Source: Parvularcula oceani (lineage in GTDB: Bacteria > Pseudomonadota > Alphaproteobacteria > Caulobacterales > Parvularculaceae). From it: a stretch of 64,000 nucleotides of DNA. The translations under genes and the position numbers were made by a program. The number at the start of each line of letters is the position of its first letter. Positions within the stretch are counted from its first letter, which is position 1. Positions 55,176-64,000 of this stretch are shown here, in pieces. The stretch lies in the NCBI RefSeq assembly GCF_000733125.1, contig NZ_JPHU01000007.1, forward strand, positions 117,148-181,147. Direction: 5' to 3'. The notes below the pieces were generated by a model. The model saw nothing but the letters and a program-made list of their open reading frames with translations. It ran no database searches and was not told where the DNA came from.

Positions 55176-56833
55176 CAGTGCGCGTGCTCCGCCGAGGCGT
55201 CCCGCTCCAGGGGCGCGGCGCGCGGCCGGACGGGGTCTGGCGCCTCCGGCATCGCCATCGGTTCGGGCCAGGGCACGCGGACGAAGGACGCTGGGCCGTA
55301 GGGGCTCACGGGCTCGCCGCCTTCCTGAAGCCAGAGGCGTCCATTCTCGGTGCGGTAGAGGTCGAGACCGACCGCCTCGTAGCGGGCCGGGGCGCCTTCC
55401 AGCATCCAGGGCTCCAGCGCGGACATGAGGGTGGCGAGCGCGGCTTGTATCGCCGCTTCGCTCTCGGCGGACTGCGCCGCGCGCAGCGCGTCCTGCGCGC
55501 CCGCGACCACGGCTTCGAGGCGCGTGCCGGCATAGCGGGCGCGCAGCGTCTCGCCGACCTCTATGGTCGTCTCGAGGAAGCCCGGCTGAGGGGCGTAGCC
55601 GTCGACCAGCGCCTCGTGCAGGTAGAGCGCGGCATCGGGCAGATGGGTGATCGCGGCGAGCGCGTCCTGATCGAGCGGCAGCTCGGAGAGCGGCGTGTCC
55701 GGCCCCGCGACCACCGCGGCGGGCGGCGCGTAGTCCGCGAGGCCCTCGGTCAGGCTCGCCTCGGAATCGAGCAGGAACTGGCCGGAGACGACGACGTTCT
55801 CGCCCTCTCTCAGTCCGGCGGTGATCTCGGTCAGGCCGAGCGCGCTGACCCCCGTGCGCACGCCGCGCGGCGCGAAGCGTCCCTCGCCGAGCGCGACGAC
55901 GACATGCGCGCCTCGCCCGTCCCGCAGAACGGCTTCGGTCGGCACGGCAAGGCGGGGCGCGGCATTCACGCTCAGCGCGATGTCGGCATAGGCGCCGGGC
56001 ACGAGGCGGCTCTCAGCATTGTCTAGGACGAGGCGCGCCTCGCCCGTCCGGGTGGTGGCGTCGACGGAGGGGTGGACATAGTCCACCACCGTTTCGATGG
56101 GACCGGAGAGTTCTGTCACTGTCACGACCGCCGGCGTGCCTGCCTCGACAAAAGGCAGGTCGCGCGGCTCGATCGCGGCCGAGATCCAGACGGTGGAAAG
56201 GTTCTGCAGCACCATGATCGGGTCGCCGGGCCGCAAGTACGCGCCTTCGCGCACGGACAGCTCGGCGACGATGCCGTCCGCTTCGGCGAAGACCGGCACC
56301 CCCTCGTTTCCGCTCTGGGAAAGGGTGTCGATCGCCTGGTCCTGAACGCCGAGCGAGCGCAGACGCGCTCTGGCCGATTCGCGCCGGGCGCCTCCCGCGG
56401 CGCGATAGTCCGCCAGCGCCGCTGTGATGTCCGGGCTGTAGAGGCGGTAGAGGAGCTGGCCTTCCTCGACCGCATCGCCCTCGGCGGCGACGGCGAGGTC
56501 CTCGATCCAGCCCGTGACGCGCGAGGCGACCACGGCTTCGGTCCGCTCATTCGCGGTCACTGTGCCGTATGCGCGGATGATCCGGCCGAAGTCCGACACC
56601 GCCGCGGGCGCCGTGACGACGCCCATGGTCTGGATCACCTCCGGGCTGACGGAAACGGCGCCTTCGGCCGCATCCGCCTCGACCGGCACCAGGTCCATGC
56701 CGCAGATCGGGCAGGTCCCGAACTCGTCGGCGACGTAATGCGGGTGCATGGGACAGGTCCAGCGCTCTGCCTCCTGCGCGGCTGCCGCACCGAGCGAGAA
56801 GAGGGCGGCGAAGACGATCAGGACCGTTTTCAT
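55175..56833 (-). CDS. CusB-type RND periplasmic adaptor with heavy-metal-binding domain
   Basis: 552 residues. Signal peptide (MKTVLIVFAALFSLGAAAAQ), then a metal-binding domain WTCPMHPHYVADEFGTCPICGMDLVP, then the barrel-sandwich and beta-barrel domains of membrane-fusion proteins (GRIIRAYGTVTANERTEAVVASRVTGWIEDL; EGAYLRPGDPIMVLQNLSTVWI). The C-terminal 200 residues contain an extra helical region (QDALAAITHLPDAALYLHEALVDG...) reminiscent of DUF3347-type metal domains. ATGA overlap with the upstream outer-membrane gene. Confidence 0.93.
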   Translation of the reverse strand: MKTVLIVFAALFSLGAAAAQEAERWTCPMHPHYVADEFGTCPICGMDLVPVEADAAEGAVSVSPEVIQTMGVVTAPAAVSDFGRIIRAYGTVTANERTEAVVASRVTGWIEDLAVAAEGDAVEEGQLLYRLYSPDITAALADYRAAGGARRESARARLRSLGVQDQAIDTLSQSGNEGVPVFAEADGIVAELSVREGAYLRPGDPIMVLQNLSTVWISAAIEPRDLPFVEAGTPAVVTVTELSGPIETVVDYVHPSVDATTRTGEARLVLDNAESRLVPGAYADIALSVNAAPRLAVPTEAVLRDGRGAHVVVALGEGRFAPRGVRTGVSALGLTEITAGLREGENVVVSGQFLLDSEASLTEGLADYAPPAAVVAGPDTPLSELPLDQDALAAITHLPDAALYLHEALVDGYAPQPGFLETTIEVGETLRARYAGTRLEAVVAGAQDALRAAQSAESEAAIQAALATLMSALEPWMLEGAPARYEAVGLDLYRTENGRLWLQEGGEPVSPYGPASFVRVPWPEPMAMPEAPDPVRPRAAPLERDASAEHAH

Positions 56834-58077
56834 CGTTCCTCTCCCTCTTCGATCAGCAGGCTGTTCGCCTGCGCCGCGGCCATGGTGCTGCGGGCTCCGG
56901 CCTGGGCGAGCTGCGCCTCGAGGCCGAGCCGCGCGATCTCGCCGTCCAGCACCGCGGCGTAATCGCCGAAACCGGCCTCGTAATTCCGTCGCGATGCTGC
57001 GATCCGCTCTTCGAGCGCCGCGATCCGCCGGCGGAGCGCCTCCTCCGCCTCGTCCGCGGCCCGAGCTTCGGCGGCGAGCGCTTCGTAGCGGGCGCGGGCG
57101 GTGCGCGCCGCAGCCTGCATGCGGGCTTCCGCCGCGGCCTTTTCCGCGCGCGCGGCGCGAAGGCGCGGCGCCTGGGATCGTCCGGCATAGAGAGGAACGG
57201 TGAAGGTGACCTGCGCCGAGACCCAGTCATCGCCGGGGAAGGGCATGGTCACGCCTGCTGCGGACGCTTCCCGCTGCTGATAGGTCACGCCGATGCCCCA
57301 GTCCGGGCGGTAGGCGCCGCGAGCGAGATCGACGCCTGCTTCCGCCCGCGCGATCCCGCGTGCTGCGAGTGCGACGTCGTAGAAGGCGCGCGCTGCGCCC
57401 GACCAGGCTGCGACCTCGACATCCGGCCCGGCGAGACCTTCGGGAACCGGGTCGACCAGTTCGGCAAGCTGCGCCTCGACCCTGGCCCGCTCGCCCGCCA
57501 GGGCCGCGATGGCTTCGGCAAGTCCTGCCCGCTCGGCGTCCACCTCGCCCAGGCGGAAGGCGACGGCGCGGCCACCGGCGAGCTCGGCCTCGACCGTGTC
57601 GGCAAGCTCGGCATAGACCCCGTCCTGGCGCGCGAGGACGGAGGAGCGTTCCGCGACCGCCTCCCGCTCGGCGAGCAGGCCGATCAGCCGCGCCCGAAGA
57701 CGGGCCCGCTCCGCTGCGAGGCGCAGCTCGGTGGTGGAGGCCTCGGCGAGCCCCTGCGCCGTGCGGGCGCGGCGCGTCAGGCCGTCCGGGATCGACTGCC
57801 GCGCGCCAAGCGATTTGTGCGTGGGCAGGAAGCGGTCGAAGCCGGGATCGCCGACCGGCAGGTTGTTGACCCCCGCGCTCAGGACGGGATCGGGCAGGGC
57901 GCCTGCCGCGCGGGCGCGCTCCCGCTGCGCTGCCGCTTCGAGCCTGATGGCCACGAGCGTGGGATGCTCCTCGAGCCGGGCTTCGAGTTCGGCGAAGGGC
58001 TGAGCGGCGGCAAGGGAGGTCGCGCTGGCGCCGATGGCGAGAGCGGACAGGAAGATCCGGCGGAGGGACAAGGGCAT
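56830..58077 (-). CDS. CusC-like TolC-family outer membrane efflux protein
   Basis: 415 residues with a signal peptide (LSALAIGASATSLAAA) and two TolC-type helical repeats (EEHPTLVAIRLEAAAQRERARAAGALPDPVLSAGVNNLP; YEALAAEARAADEAEEALRRRIAALEERIAASRRNYEAGFGDYAAVLDGE). Completes the efflux channel with the adjacent adaptor and pump. Coupled to the adaptor by ATGA. Confidence 0.9.
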   Translation of the reverse strand: MPLSLRRIFLSALAIGASATSLAAAQPFAELEARLEEHPTLVAIRLEAAAQRERARAAGALPDPVLSAGVNNLPVGDPGFDRFLPTHKSLGARQSIPDGLTRRARTAQGLAEASTTELRLAAERARLRARLIGLLAEREAVAERSSVLARQDGVYAELADTVEAELAGGRAVAFRLGEVDAERAGLAEAIAALAGERARVEAQLAELVDPVPEGLAGPDVEVAAWSGAARAFYDVALAARGIARAEAGVDLARGAYRPDWGIGVTYQQREASAAGVTMPFPGDDWVSAQVTFTVPLYAGRSQAPRLRAARAEKAAAEARMQAAARTARARYEALAAEARAADEAEEALRRRIAALEERIAASRRNYEAGFGDYAAVLDGEIARLGLEAQLAQAGARSTMAAAQANSLLIEEGEER

Positions 58078-58146
58078 GGTTCGGTCCTGCTGAGCGAGCG
58101 AAAACCCGCACGCGCAGTGGCGCGCGGGGCGGGAGCGTCGCGTCAG

Positions 58147-58521
58147 CTAGACCGTGATTTTCGTATGGAGCCGGACGGGGCTCGCCTTTGGCGGCGCCGT
58201 CGCCGGTGGACGGGCGAAGCGGCCGACCGCAAGGATCGAGGGTTCCGGCATCCCGATGCGAGGCGCCACCGGCGCATCTGCCGCGCAGATTTCCACCTTT
58301 TTGGGCGATGAGAGGATGGTCTGCTCGCCCGGATTGCAGTCGCCGCAGCCGTCGCAATCGAGGTGGAACGCCGTGTCCGCCGCGTCCATGGCGGGGCCGT
58401 GCGCGCAGTCATGGGCCGCGGGCGCAGGCGGCGGCATGTCAGCTGCCTGCGCGCCGCAGCAGGCAAGCAGCGGCGCCGCGATGAAGGCGATCATCATGAT
58501 CGCGAAGAGAAGCGGACGCAT
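58147..58521 (-). CDS. Small Cys/His-rich secreted protein leading the copper operon
   Basis: 124 residues from ATG 58521 (a GTG at 58527 adds two). Hydrophobic N-terminus ([19 protein letters not shown]) followed by a metal-ligand-rich segment [31 protein letters not shown], then a Pro-rich tail. First gene of the efflux operon, 69 bp before the outer-membrane gene. The pattern resembles short copper-resistance proteins found before cus/czc genes, but no precise family is claimed. It may bind copper at the periplasmic face. Confidence 0.7.
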   Translation of the reverse strand: MRPLLFAIMMIAFIAAPLLACCGAQAADMPPPAPAAHDCAHGPAMDAADTAFHLDCDGCGDCNPGEQTILSSPKKVEICAADAPVAPRIGMPEPSILAVGRFARPPATAPPKASPVRLHTKITV

Positions 58522-58527
58522 CGTCAC

Positions 58528-58842
58528 CCGCTGGTCTTAGCAGCGCGGGGAAAAGAAACAATGTCGGTCAGACGGCGGGGCAGCGGCGCCGCGACTGCGA
58601 TTTTCTCGCGCGTCCGCTCGACTGTCCCCCTTCCTGGGGCGCAGATGCGTCCTTGCCGATCCCCAGGCCGCCCGAGCGCGGGCAATTTCAGTTCCGCGTG
58701 TCTGGAAACGAATTCACCGCCCCCGTCGCGCCGCAGCGCCCGGCCCGCCTGCTATGCGGAAGACGGCATCCAGCTATGCGCCAGTATCAAGGCAGGGCGG
58801 ACCTTCCGGCCGCTCCGGGCCACGACGAAGGGAGACACGGCC
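58528..58842. other. 315-bp intergenic region between the copper operon and transaldolase
   Basis: Divergent promoters for both transcription units must lie here, but I see no clear -35/-10 pair, CueR-type dyad or sigma-EcfG-type site. No small gene with a ribosome site was found. Confidence 0.4.
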
Positions 58843-59496
58843 ATGAAAATCTTTCTCGACACGGCGGAGACGGGCGAGCTCAAGAGCGCGTTCGCGACGG
58901 GGTTGATCGACGGGGTGACGACGAACCCCTCGCTGATCGCCAAGTCGGGCCGCGACTTCAAGGAGGTGGTGGCGGAGATCTGCGAGATGACCGACGGTCC
59001 TGTCTCCGCGGAGGTCGCCTCGACCGAGGCGGAAGTGATGGTGAAGGAGGGGCGCATCCTCTCGGACATCGCCTCGAACGTGGTGGTCAAGCTGCCGCTC
59101 ACCTTCGAGGGGCTCTCGGCCTGCCGCGAGCTGACCGAAGACGGCATCGACACCAATGTGACGCTCTGCTTCACCGCGGCGCAGGCCTGGCTCGCGGCCA
59201 AGGCGGGCGCGACCTACATCTCGCCCTTCATCGGCCGGCTCGACGATCTCGGCATGAACGGCATGGAGCTGATCGAGGAGATCCGCATCCTCTACGACCA
59301 GCACGGCTACGAGACGCAGGTGCTCGCCGCCTCGATCCGCGGCCCGGTCCACGTCAAGGAAGCCGCCCTCGCCGGCGCCGACGTCGCCACCATCCCGCCC
59401 AAGGTGTTCTCACAGCTGATCAAGCACCCCCTCACCGACAAGGGCCTCGACGACTTCGTCAAGGACTGGAAGGGCACGGGACAGAGCATCCTTTAG
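58843..59496 (+). CDS. tal: Transaldolase (small, fructose-6-phosphate-aldolase-like)
   Basis: 217 residues. TalC/type-3 transaldolase motifs: [31 protein letters not shown], the Schiff-base lysine in [12 protein letters not shown], and [16 protein letters not shown]. It moves a dihydroxyacetone unit in the non-oxidative pentose phosphate pathway. GGGAG precedes the ATG. The adjoining arabinose-glycan genes make a pentose-catabolic role plausible. Confidence 0.93.
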   Translation: MKIFLDTAETGELKSAFATGLIDGVTTNPSLIAKSGRDFKEVVAEICEMTDGPVSAEVASTEAEVMVKEGRILSDIASNVVVKLPLTFEGLSACRELTEDGIDTNVTLCFTAAQAWLAAKAGATYISPFIGRLDDLGMNGMELIEEIRILYDQHGYETQVLAASIRGPVHVKEAALAGADVATIPPKVFSQLIKHPLTDKGLDDFVKDWKGTGQSIL

Positions 59497-59515
59497 GGCA
59501 GGGGCACAACAGCAT

Positions 59516-59547
59516 GGGCGGGCGGGCCGTGACAGGCCTGCCCGCCC
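59516..59547. terminator. Long GC hairpin between converging transaldolase and GH43 genes
   Basis: 13-bp stem GGGCGGGCGGGCC/GGCCTGCCCGCCC (one G-U) with loop GTGACA, midway between two converging stops. No strong T-run on either strand, so it may block both transcripts partly or act with Rho. Confidence 0.5.
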
Positions 59548-59563
59548 GAGCCGCTGCCGGGGC

Positions 59564-60628
59564 TCAGTCCCCTCTATTCTGGCCGAATTCGGGGAAGCCT
59601 GCCTCGTTCCAGGTGAAGACCCTCACGCGGGTGTGGCGGTTGGGATCGTTGAGCGGCTCGCCGCCGGGGATCTCCTCGTATTCGCGCGCGTGATAGACCA
59701 GCACGTCCTCGCCGTCCTCGTTGACGGTGAACTGGGCGTGGCCGGGCCCGTAACGGTCGAACTCCTCATTGGTGAAGAAGAGCGGCGCCGGAGACTTGTT
59801 CCAGCTCTCGGGGTCCATCAGGTCGGCATCCTCGTCGGCCCACAGAAGACCCATGGCATAGTTCGCGTCAGTCGCGCTCGCCGAATAGGTGATGAAGATC
59901 TTGCCGTCATGCTTGATCACGGCAGCGCCTTCATTGACGTAGTGGCCGCGCGTTTCCCAGTCGAAGACCGGTTCGGTCAGGACGATCTCCTCGCCCGTAA
60001 GCTCGGTCGGGCTTGCCATGCGCGACATCTTGAGGCCGGTATTGTGGTACTCGCGCGGGAGGCGGTGAGCCCAGATGTAATAGAGCTCGCCGTCATGCTC
60101 GAACACGGTGGCGTCGAGAGAGAAATCCGCGCGGTCGGTCTCGATCCGCCCCTCTTCGGTCCACTCGCCGGTCGTGGGGTCGTCCGAAGGATTGGACAGC
60201 GCATACATGCGGATGTCCCACTCGTTCTCCGCGCCGCCAGCGGCGAAATAGATATACCAGGTGCCGTCGATGCGGTGGAGTTCCGGCGCCCAGATATGCG
60301 AGCCCATCTCGCCGGTTTCGTGCTCGCGCCAGATCACGATCGGTTCGGCGTCGGCCAGGCCTTCCAGAGACTCCGCCTTGCGCATCTCGAGCCGGTCATA
60401 TTCGGGAACGGTCGCGATGAAGTAGTAGGTTCCGTCCTCGCCGCGGACGATGTGGGGATCTGCGCGCTGCTCGATCAGGGGATTGTCGTAGCGGGCTTCG
60501 GCTTCCTGCTTCGCGGCGGCCTGGACGTCCGCCCGCGTGCTCGCGCCGCTTTCGGTCGTGTCCTGGGCCGAGGCCGCAAAGGGCGCTGCGCTGCACAACA
60601 AAGCGATCAGGATCGTCTTCGTCTTCAT
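59564..60628 (-). CDS. Glycoside hydrolase family 43 protein (arabinofuranosidase-like)
   Basis: 354 residues. Signal peptide MKTKTILIALLCSAAPFAASA; five-bladed propeller with the GH43 acidic triad seen as ADPHIV (base), DATVFEHDGELYYIW (pKa modulator) and YVNEGAAVIKHDGKIFITYS (acid). The ordering and HIWAPELHRIDGTWYIYFAAG fit the alpha-L-arabinofuranosidase/xylosidase branch. GGGAGG lies before ATG 60628; the longer frame is unsupported. Exported to the periplasm or outside. Confidence 0.9.
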   Translation of the reverse strand: MKTKTILIALLCSAAPFAASAQDTTESGASTRADVQAAAKQEAEARYDNPLIEQRADPHIVRGEDGTYYFIATVPEYDRLEMRKAESLEGLADAEPIVIWREHETGEMGSHIWAPELHRIDGTWYIYFAAGGAENEWDIRMYALSNPSDDPTTGEWTEEGRIETDRADFSLDATVFEHDGELYYIWAHRLPREYHNTGLKMSRMASPTELTGEEIVLTEPVFDWETRGHYVNEGAAVIKHDGKIFITYSASATDANYAMGLLWADEDADLMDPESWNKSPAPLFFTNEEFDRYGPGHAQFTVNEDGEDVLVYHAREYEEIPGGEPLNDPNRHTRVRVFTWNEAGFPEFGQNRGD

Positions 60629-60917
60629 GTCTTTTTTCCTCCCACATACCGACAGGCGGGAGCCCGCCATTGCCGGGTTCGGTGCCCGAAGAGATAAGAG
60701 TTCGGCCAAGGCGCGTCCAAAGTAATGGTTTGCAGGAGGAGTCTTCCCGGCGCTTGGCAGTTGTCCGAAGCCGCGCGTCATCGTCTTCTGGCGCCACGAG
60801 AATCGGCGGGCCGGAACTGCGATCGGCTGTCCGGCGTCCTTCCTTGGCTGGCTCCGAGATGGCGGCAGCGGCTAGGTTCGGCGATGGGCCTGCCGACCAA
60901 CTGAAAGGGTTACTGGA

Positions 60918-62057
60918 ATGAGAGCTCTGATCATCCACGGCGCATTGATGATGATGGCCGGAACCGCCTCGGCCGCCGAGGCGGAGCGGGAAGCCTTCGG
61001 CACGCTCGACGATGGCCGCGCGGTCGAGGCGGTCGTCCTGTCGAACGGCAACGGGATCGAGGCGCGCATCATCACGCTCGGCGCGACGCTCCAGTCTCTG
61101 AAAGCGCCCGACGCGGACGGGGAATTCGACGACATCGTCCTCGGCTATGACGATGCGGCGAGCTATCTCGCGAACCCGCAATATTTCGGGGCCACGATCG
61201 GCCGCTATGCCAACCGCATCGCCGAAGGCCGCTTCGAGCTGGACGGCGAGACCTATGATCTCATCCAGAACGAGGGAACGAACACGCTGCATGGCGGGAC
61301 GGACGGCTTCGACAAGCGCCTCTGGACGATCGCCGATGTCGAGGATGGACGCCGCCGCTCGAGCGTCACCATGACCTATGAGAGCCCGGCCGGAGAAATG
61401 GGCTTCCCCGGCACTCTTACGGCGACCGTGACCTATACGCTGACCGAGAGCAACGAGCTCAGGATCGAGCACGAGGCGACGACCGACGCGCCGACGATCG
61501 TGAACCTGACCAATCACAGCTTCTTCAACCTCTCGGGCCACGAAGCGATGGAGAGCGTGCTCGATCAGGAGCTGACGCTGGTCGCGAGCCGCTACACGCC
61601 GGTCAACGAGAACCTCATTCCGACCGGGGAGGTGGTGCAGGTCGAGGGCACGCCCTTCGATTTCACGCAAGCCATGCGCATCGGCGACCGGATCCGCGCG
61701 GGCGCGAACGAGCAGCTCCGGATCGCGCGCGGCTATGACCACAATTTCGTCCTGGACGGCCGTTCCGGCAGGCTGCGCCTCGCCGCGCGCGTCGAGGACC
61801 CCGTCTCGGGCCGGGTCCTGGAGGTCCTGAGCGATCAGCCGGCGATCCAGTTCTACAGCGGCAATTTCCTCGACGGGACCGTGGTCGGGAAGGCGGACAC
61901 GATCTATCGCCAGGGCGACGGGCTGTGCCTCGAGCCGCAGACCTATCCGAATTCCCCCAATGAGCCGGACTTCCCCTCCGCCAGGCTCGATCCGGGCGAG
62001 ACCTATCGCAATGTGATGGTCGTCAGGATGTCGGCCGAAGAGCGCGGCGGGGAGTGA
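60918..62057 (+). CDS. galM: Aldose 1-epimerase, secreted
   Basis: 379 residues of the galactose-mutarotase family with a signal peptide (MRALIIHGALMMMAGTASAAE). Active-site pieces: GRYANRIAEGRF, NEGTNTLHGGTDGFDKRLW, NLTNHSFFNLSGH with the catalytic His, GYDHNFVLDG, and the catalytic Glu in LEPQTYPNSPNEPDFP. Interconverts alpha and beta anomers of sugars such as arabinose or galactose set free by the flanking glycosidases. Divergent from GH43 (289 bp), converging with the GH127 gene. Confidence 0.92.
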   Translation: MRALIIHGALMMMAGTASAAEAEREAFGTLDDGRAVEAVVLSNGNGIEARIITLGATLQSLKAPDADGEFDDIVLGYDDAASYLANPQYFGATIGRYANRIAEGRFELDGETYDLIQNEGTNTLHGGTDGFDKRLWTIADVEDGRRRSSVTMTYESPAGEMGFPGTLTATVTYTLTESNELRIEHEATTDAPTIVNLTNHSFFNLSGHEAMESVLDQELTLVASRYTPVNENLIPTGEVVQVEGTPFDFTQAMRIGDRIRAGANEQLRIARGYDHNFVLDGRSGRLRLAARVEDPVSGRVLEVLSDQPAIQFYSGNFLDGTVVGKADTIYRQGDGLCLEPQTYPNSPNEPDFPSARLDPGETYRNVMVVRMSAEERGGE

Positions 62058-62067
62058 GGCTCGGACG

Positions 62068-62098
62068 GCGCAGGGAGCCTCAAGCTTCCTGCGCTTTC
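62068..62098 (+). terminator. Possible terminator after galM
   Basis: GCGCAGG...CCTGCGC 7-bp stem around a loop that itself contains CTCAAGC, followed by TTTC. It overlaps the end of the GH127 gene on the other strand. Weak T-run. Confidence 0.32.
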
Positions 62099-64000
62099 AG
62101 GGTCCGGCACTCATAGACCGGCGCGTCGGTGCCGAGGGTCTCGAACCGGACGCGGATTTCCGATTTGCCGCGGGTCAGCTCTTCGGGCAGCGGATAGGCG
62201 ACCGTGACGAATTCGGGTCTCGGCGCGACGGCGCGGCGCTCGGTCGCGATCTTCTGCCCGTCGACGAGGATCTGGAAGTTCTTGTCGACCTCCTCGCCCC
62301 AATAGAGAGCCTGGAGGATGACGGGTCCTTCGCCGACGGCGAGGTCGAACTCGATGAAATTGCCGACCCCCCACCAGGCCTGACGGCCATTGCGGCCGCC
62401 GAAGGCGACGACATCGGACTGGTTCGAGGCGAAGTCGTGATCGCGTTCCGGCTGCATCTCGCCCAGATGGATGACGTCCAGCGTCCGCTCCTGGATCCGG
62501 CGCCGCGCCGCCTGCTCGGCGCGGAACGCCGCTTCCTGCGCCTTCCAGTCCTCGGGCGTGAAGCTCGGAAAGTAGACCGCCGTCCTGCGCTCATACTGGT
62601 CGTAGAAGGGACGGAGGGTGACGGGCGCCGGAACCGCAGCCGCCAGTTCGTAGGCGAAGGGATCGTTCTTCGCAGGGCGCAGGGCGTCTTCCGCCTCCCG
62701 CGCGACGAGAGCGGGCGGCAGCACATCATAGCGCTCGTCGGCGGGGCCGAGATCGGCGGCGAGGACGAGCGGGCCGTGCCGGAAGGTGACGGTCCCGGGC
62801 TCGTCGGGGGAGGGCTCCACGGCGAGCCGCATCGGAAAGCGCGCCTCGACGCGGTCGCCCTCGCGCCAGCGGCGGGTGAGCTCGGCATAGCCGGGGCCGG
62901 TCCCGACCTCGACCGGTTCGCCATTGACGGCCATCTCGGGGGCGGCGCACCAGCCGGGAAGGCGCAGCGCCAAGGTCCGCCGCCCGCGCGGTGCCTCTTC
63001 CACGGTCAGCGCGACCTCTTCGCTCCTGGGGAAGGATGTGGAAAGGCGCACTCTCATGCCGCCCTCGCGCCAGTCCACCCGCGCGGGCATGTAGAGGTTC
63101 ACGATCAGCGCCTCGCCGCCGCGCTGCCAGAAGGCGCTGTCCCCGTGCTTTGCATGGCTTTCCATGCCGGAGCCGACGCAGCACCAGAAGCTGTCCTCGG
63201 GGGTCGAATAGGTCCGGTAGGCGCCCGAGGACATCGGCATGAAGTAGACGAACATGCCCGTGTCCGGGTGCTGATGGGCGAGGATGTGGTTGACGTAGGT
63301 GTTCTCGTATTTGTCGAACAAAGCCGCGTCCGGCTCCCAGGCGTAGAGATGCCGCGTCAGCTTGAGCATGTTGTAGCTGTTGCAGGCCTCGCAGGTCCGG
63401 TCTGAGAGGGCGCCCGCGATGACGTCCGGCGGCCGGAAATGCTCGCGTTCGGAATTGCCCCCGATCGCATAGCTGTGGTGATCGGTGACGGTGCGGTAGA
63501 AATAGCGCGCGGCGGCGGCATCGGCCTCCGCGCCGGCTGTCTCGTAAAGGCGGGCGAGGCCGATGACCTTGGGGATCTGCGTGTTCGCATGCAGGCCCGG
63601 CAGCGCGTTCACCCCCTCTGCGAGCGGGTCGAGGACGGCCTCGTGCCGGAGCCGCCTTGCGAGGTCGAGCCAGCGCCTCTCGCCGGTGAGGACATGGAGG
63701 TCGGCATAGGCCTCGTTGAGGCCGCCATGCTCCGCCGCCAGGAGCTTCTGCATCTGCCCGTGGTCGAGAGGCTCCAGCACGTCGGCCAGATAGCCCGCCA
63801 TGCCGAGGAGGATCGGCATGGCCTCCTCGAGGCCCGCATGCCGGTAGGCGTCGATGAGGCCGGCCTGGACCTTGTGCCAGGTGTAGAGCGGAACCCAGCC
63901 GCCATTGATGTCGAAGCCGCCCGTGTGGATCTCGCCGCGGCGGATCTCCTCGAAGACGATCTTGCCGTCGAGGATCTCGCCGTCGCGCTCGACGGTCGTG
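62080..64000 (-). CDS. GH127 family beta-L-arabinofuranosidase, 5' end outside window
   Basis: About 640 C-terminal residues; the frame is open to the window edge. GH127 signatures: GGFDINGGWVPLYTWHKVQAGLIDAY, GGNSEREHF, RTCEACNSYNMLKLTRHLYAW (Glu and Cys of the zinc/catalytic site) and FWCCVGSGMESHAKHGDSAFW (the paired cysteines). A C-terminal beta-sandwich extension follows (EEVDKNFQILVDGQKI). These enzymes release L-arabinose from beta-linked arabinofuranosides, complementing the GH43 enzyme. Confidence 0.93.
   Translation of the reverse strand, partial: TTVERDGEILDGKIVFEEIRRGEIHTGGFDINGGWVPLYTWHKVQAGLIDAYRHAGLEEAMPILLGMAGYLADVLEPLDHGQMQKLLAAEHGGLNEAYADLHVLTGERRWLDLARRLRHEAVLDPLAEGVNALPGLHANTQIPKVIGLARLYETAGAEADAAAARYFYRTVTDHHSYAIGGNSEREHFRPPDVIAGALSDRTCEACNSYNMLKLTRHLYAWEPDAALFDKYENTYVNHILAHQHPDTGMFVYFMPMSSGAYRTYSTPEDSFWCCVGSGMESHAKHGDSAFWQRGGEALIVNLYMPARVDWREGGMRVRLSTSFPRSEEVALTVEEAPRGRRTLALRLPGWCAAPEMAVNGEPVEVGTGPGYAELTRRWREGDRVEARFPMRLAVEPSPDEPGTVTFRHGPLVLAADLGPADERYDVLPPALVAREAEDALRPAKNDPFAYELAAAVPAPVTLRPFYDQYERRTAVYFPSFTPEDWKAQEAAFRAEQAARRRIQERTLDVIHLGEMQPERDHDFASNQSDVVAFGGRNGRQAWWGVGNFIEFDLAVGEGPVILQALYWGEEVDKNFQILVDGQKIATERRAVAPRPEFVTVAYPLPEELTRGKSEIRVRFETLGTDAPVYECRTLKAQEA

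Noticed and set aside
60781..60830. GGAAC element before galM as a stress promoter
   Set aside because: GGAAC-N17-CGTC matches the -10 only partly and the gene is not a stress gene.

Overview
The window is GC-rich bacterial DNA (outside one island) and looks like a chromosome segment of an alphaproteobacterium. Pointers are the conserved nadD-rsfS-rlmH-envC-ctpA order, an alphaproteobacterial general stress response (PhyR plus an HWE kinase, with GGAAC-N16/17-[C/T]GTT promoters), a DUF2793 protein, the ligase/MBL-exonuclease repair pair, and nuo genes beside ubiA. Genus cannot be fixed from the sequence; a marine Parvularcula/Hyphomonas-like lineage would fit.

Layout. 1-9.5 kb: end of folD, ergothioneine genes egtD/egtB, nadD-rsfS-rlmH-envC-ctpA, TerC, a ZntB/CorA transporter and tRNA-Met. 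9.7-17.4 kb: EF-hand protein, two-component pair, sulfate-activation genes cysD-cysNC, a TolC-type protein and a Crp/Fnr regulator. 17.5-22.9 kb: stress block with phyR, a ribbon-helix-helix protein, an HWE kinase, two envelope-associated proteins (DUF883 and a membrane protein), a 40-residue entericidin-like lipoprotein, an ECF sigma/anti-sigma pair and Dps. 22.9-34 kb: uvrB, an L,D-transpeptidase, DNA ligase plus MBL exonuclease split by a membrane protein, a frameshifted DUF2793 gene, msrB and ubiA. 34-48 kb: a scattered nuo cluster (nuoE, F, G, H, I) with kynureninase, an alpha/beta hydrolase, a DUF985 cupin and two tandem serralysins lying between the nuo genes.

At 48.0-51.3 kb a tRNA-Ser is followed by an AT-richer patch bounded by a 44-bp direct repeat (43/44 identical). 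It holds a truncated RHS core, a decayed zincin-like toxin tip (HEXXH) with a cognate lipoprotein gene, and a second divergent copy of the tip/lipoprotein cassette. I read this as the remains of a polymorphic-toxin locus with lipoprotein immunity. A 12-G tract lies exactly at the core/tip junction.

51.5-58.5 kb is a copper/silver efflux operon (cysteine/histidine-rich leader protein, CusC-, CusB-, CusA- and CusF-like). The right end carries a transaldolase, a GH43 glycosidase, an aldose 1-epimerase and the 3' part of a GH127 beta-L-arabinofuranosidase, suggesting use of arabinose-containing glycans.

The most informative regulatory signal is a shared promoter: GGAAC-N16-CGTTC before phyR, and GGAAC-N17-TGTTC before dps, before the entericidin-like gene, and once more further upstream of that gene. 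This ties these genes into one putative sigma-EcfG regulon although neither NepR nor a clear EcfG lies beside phyR.
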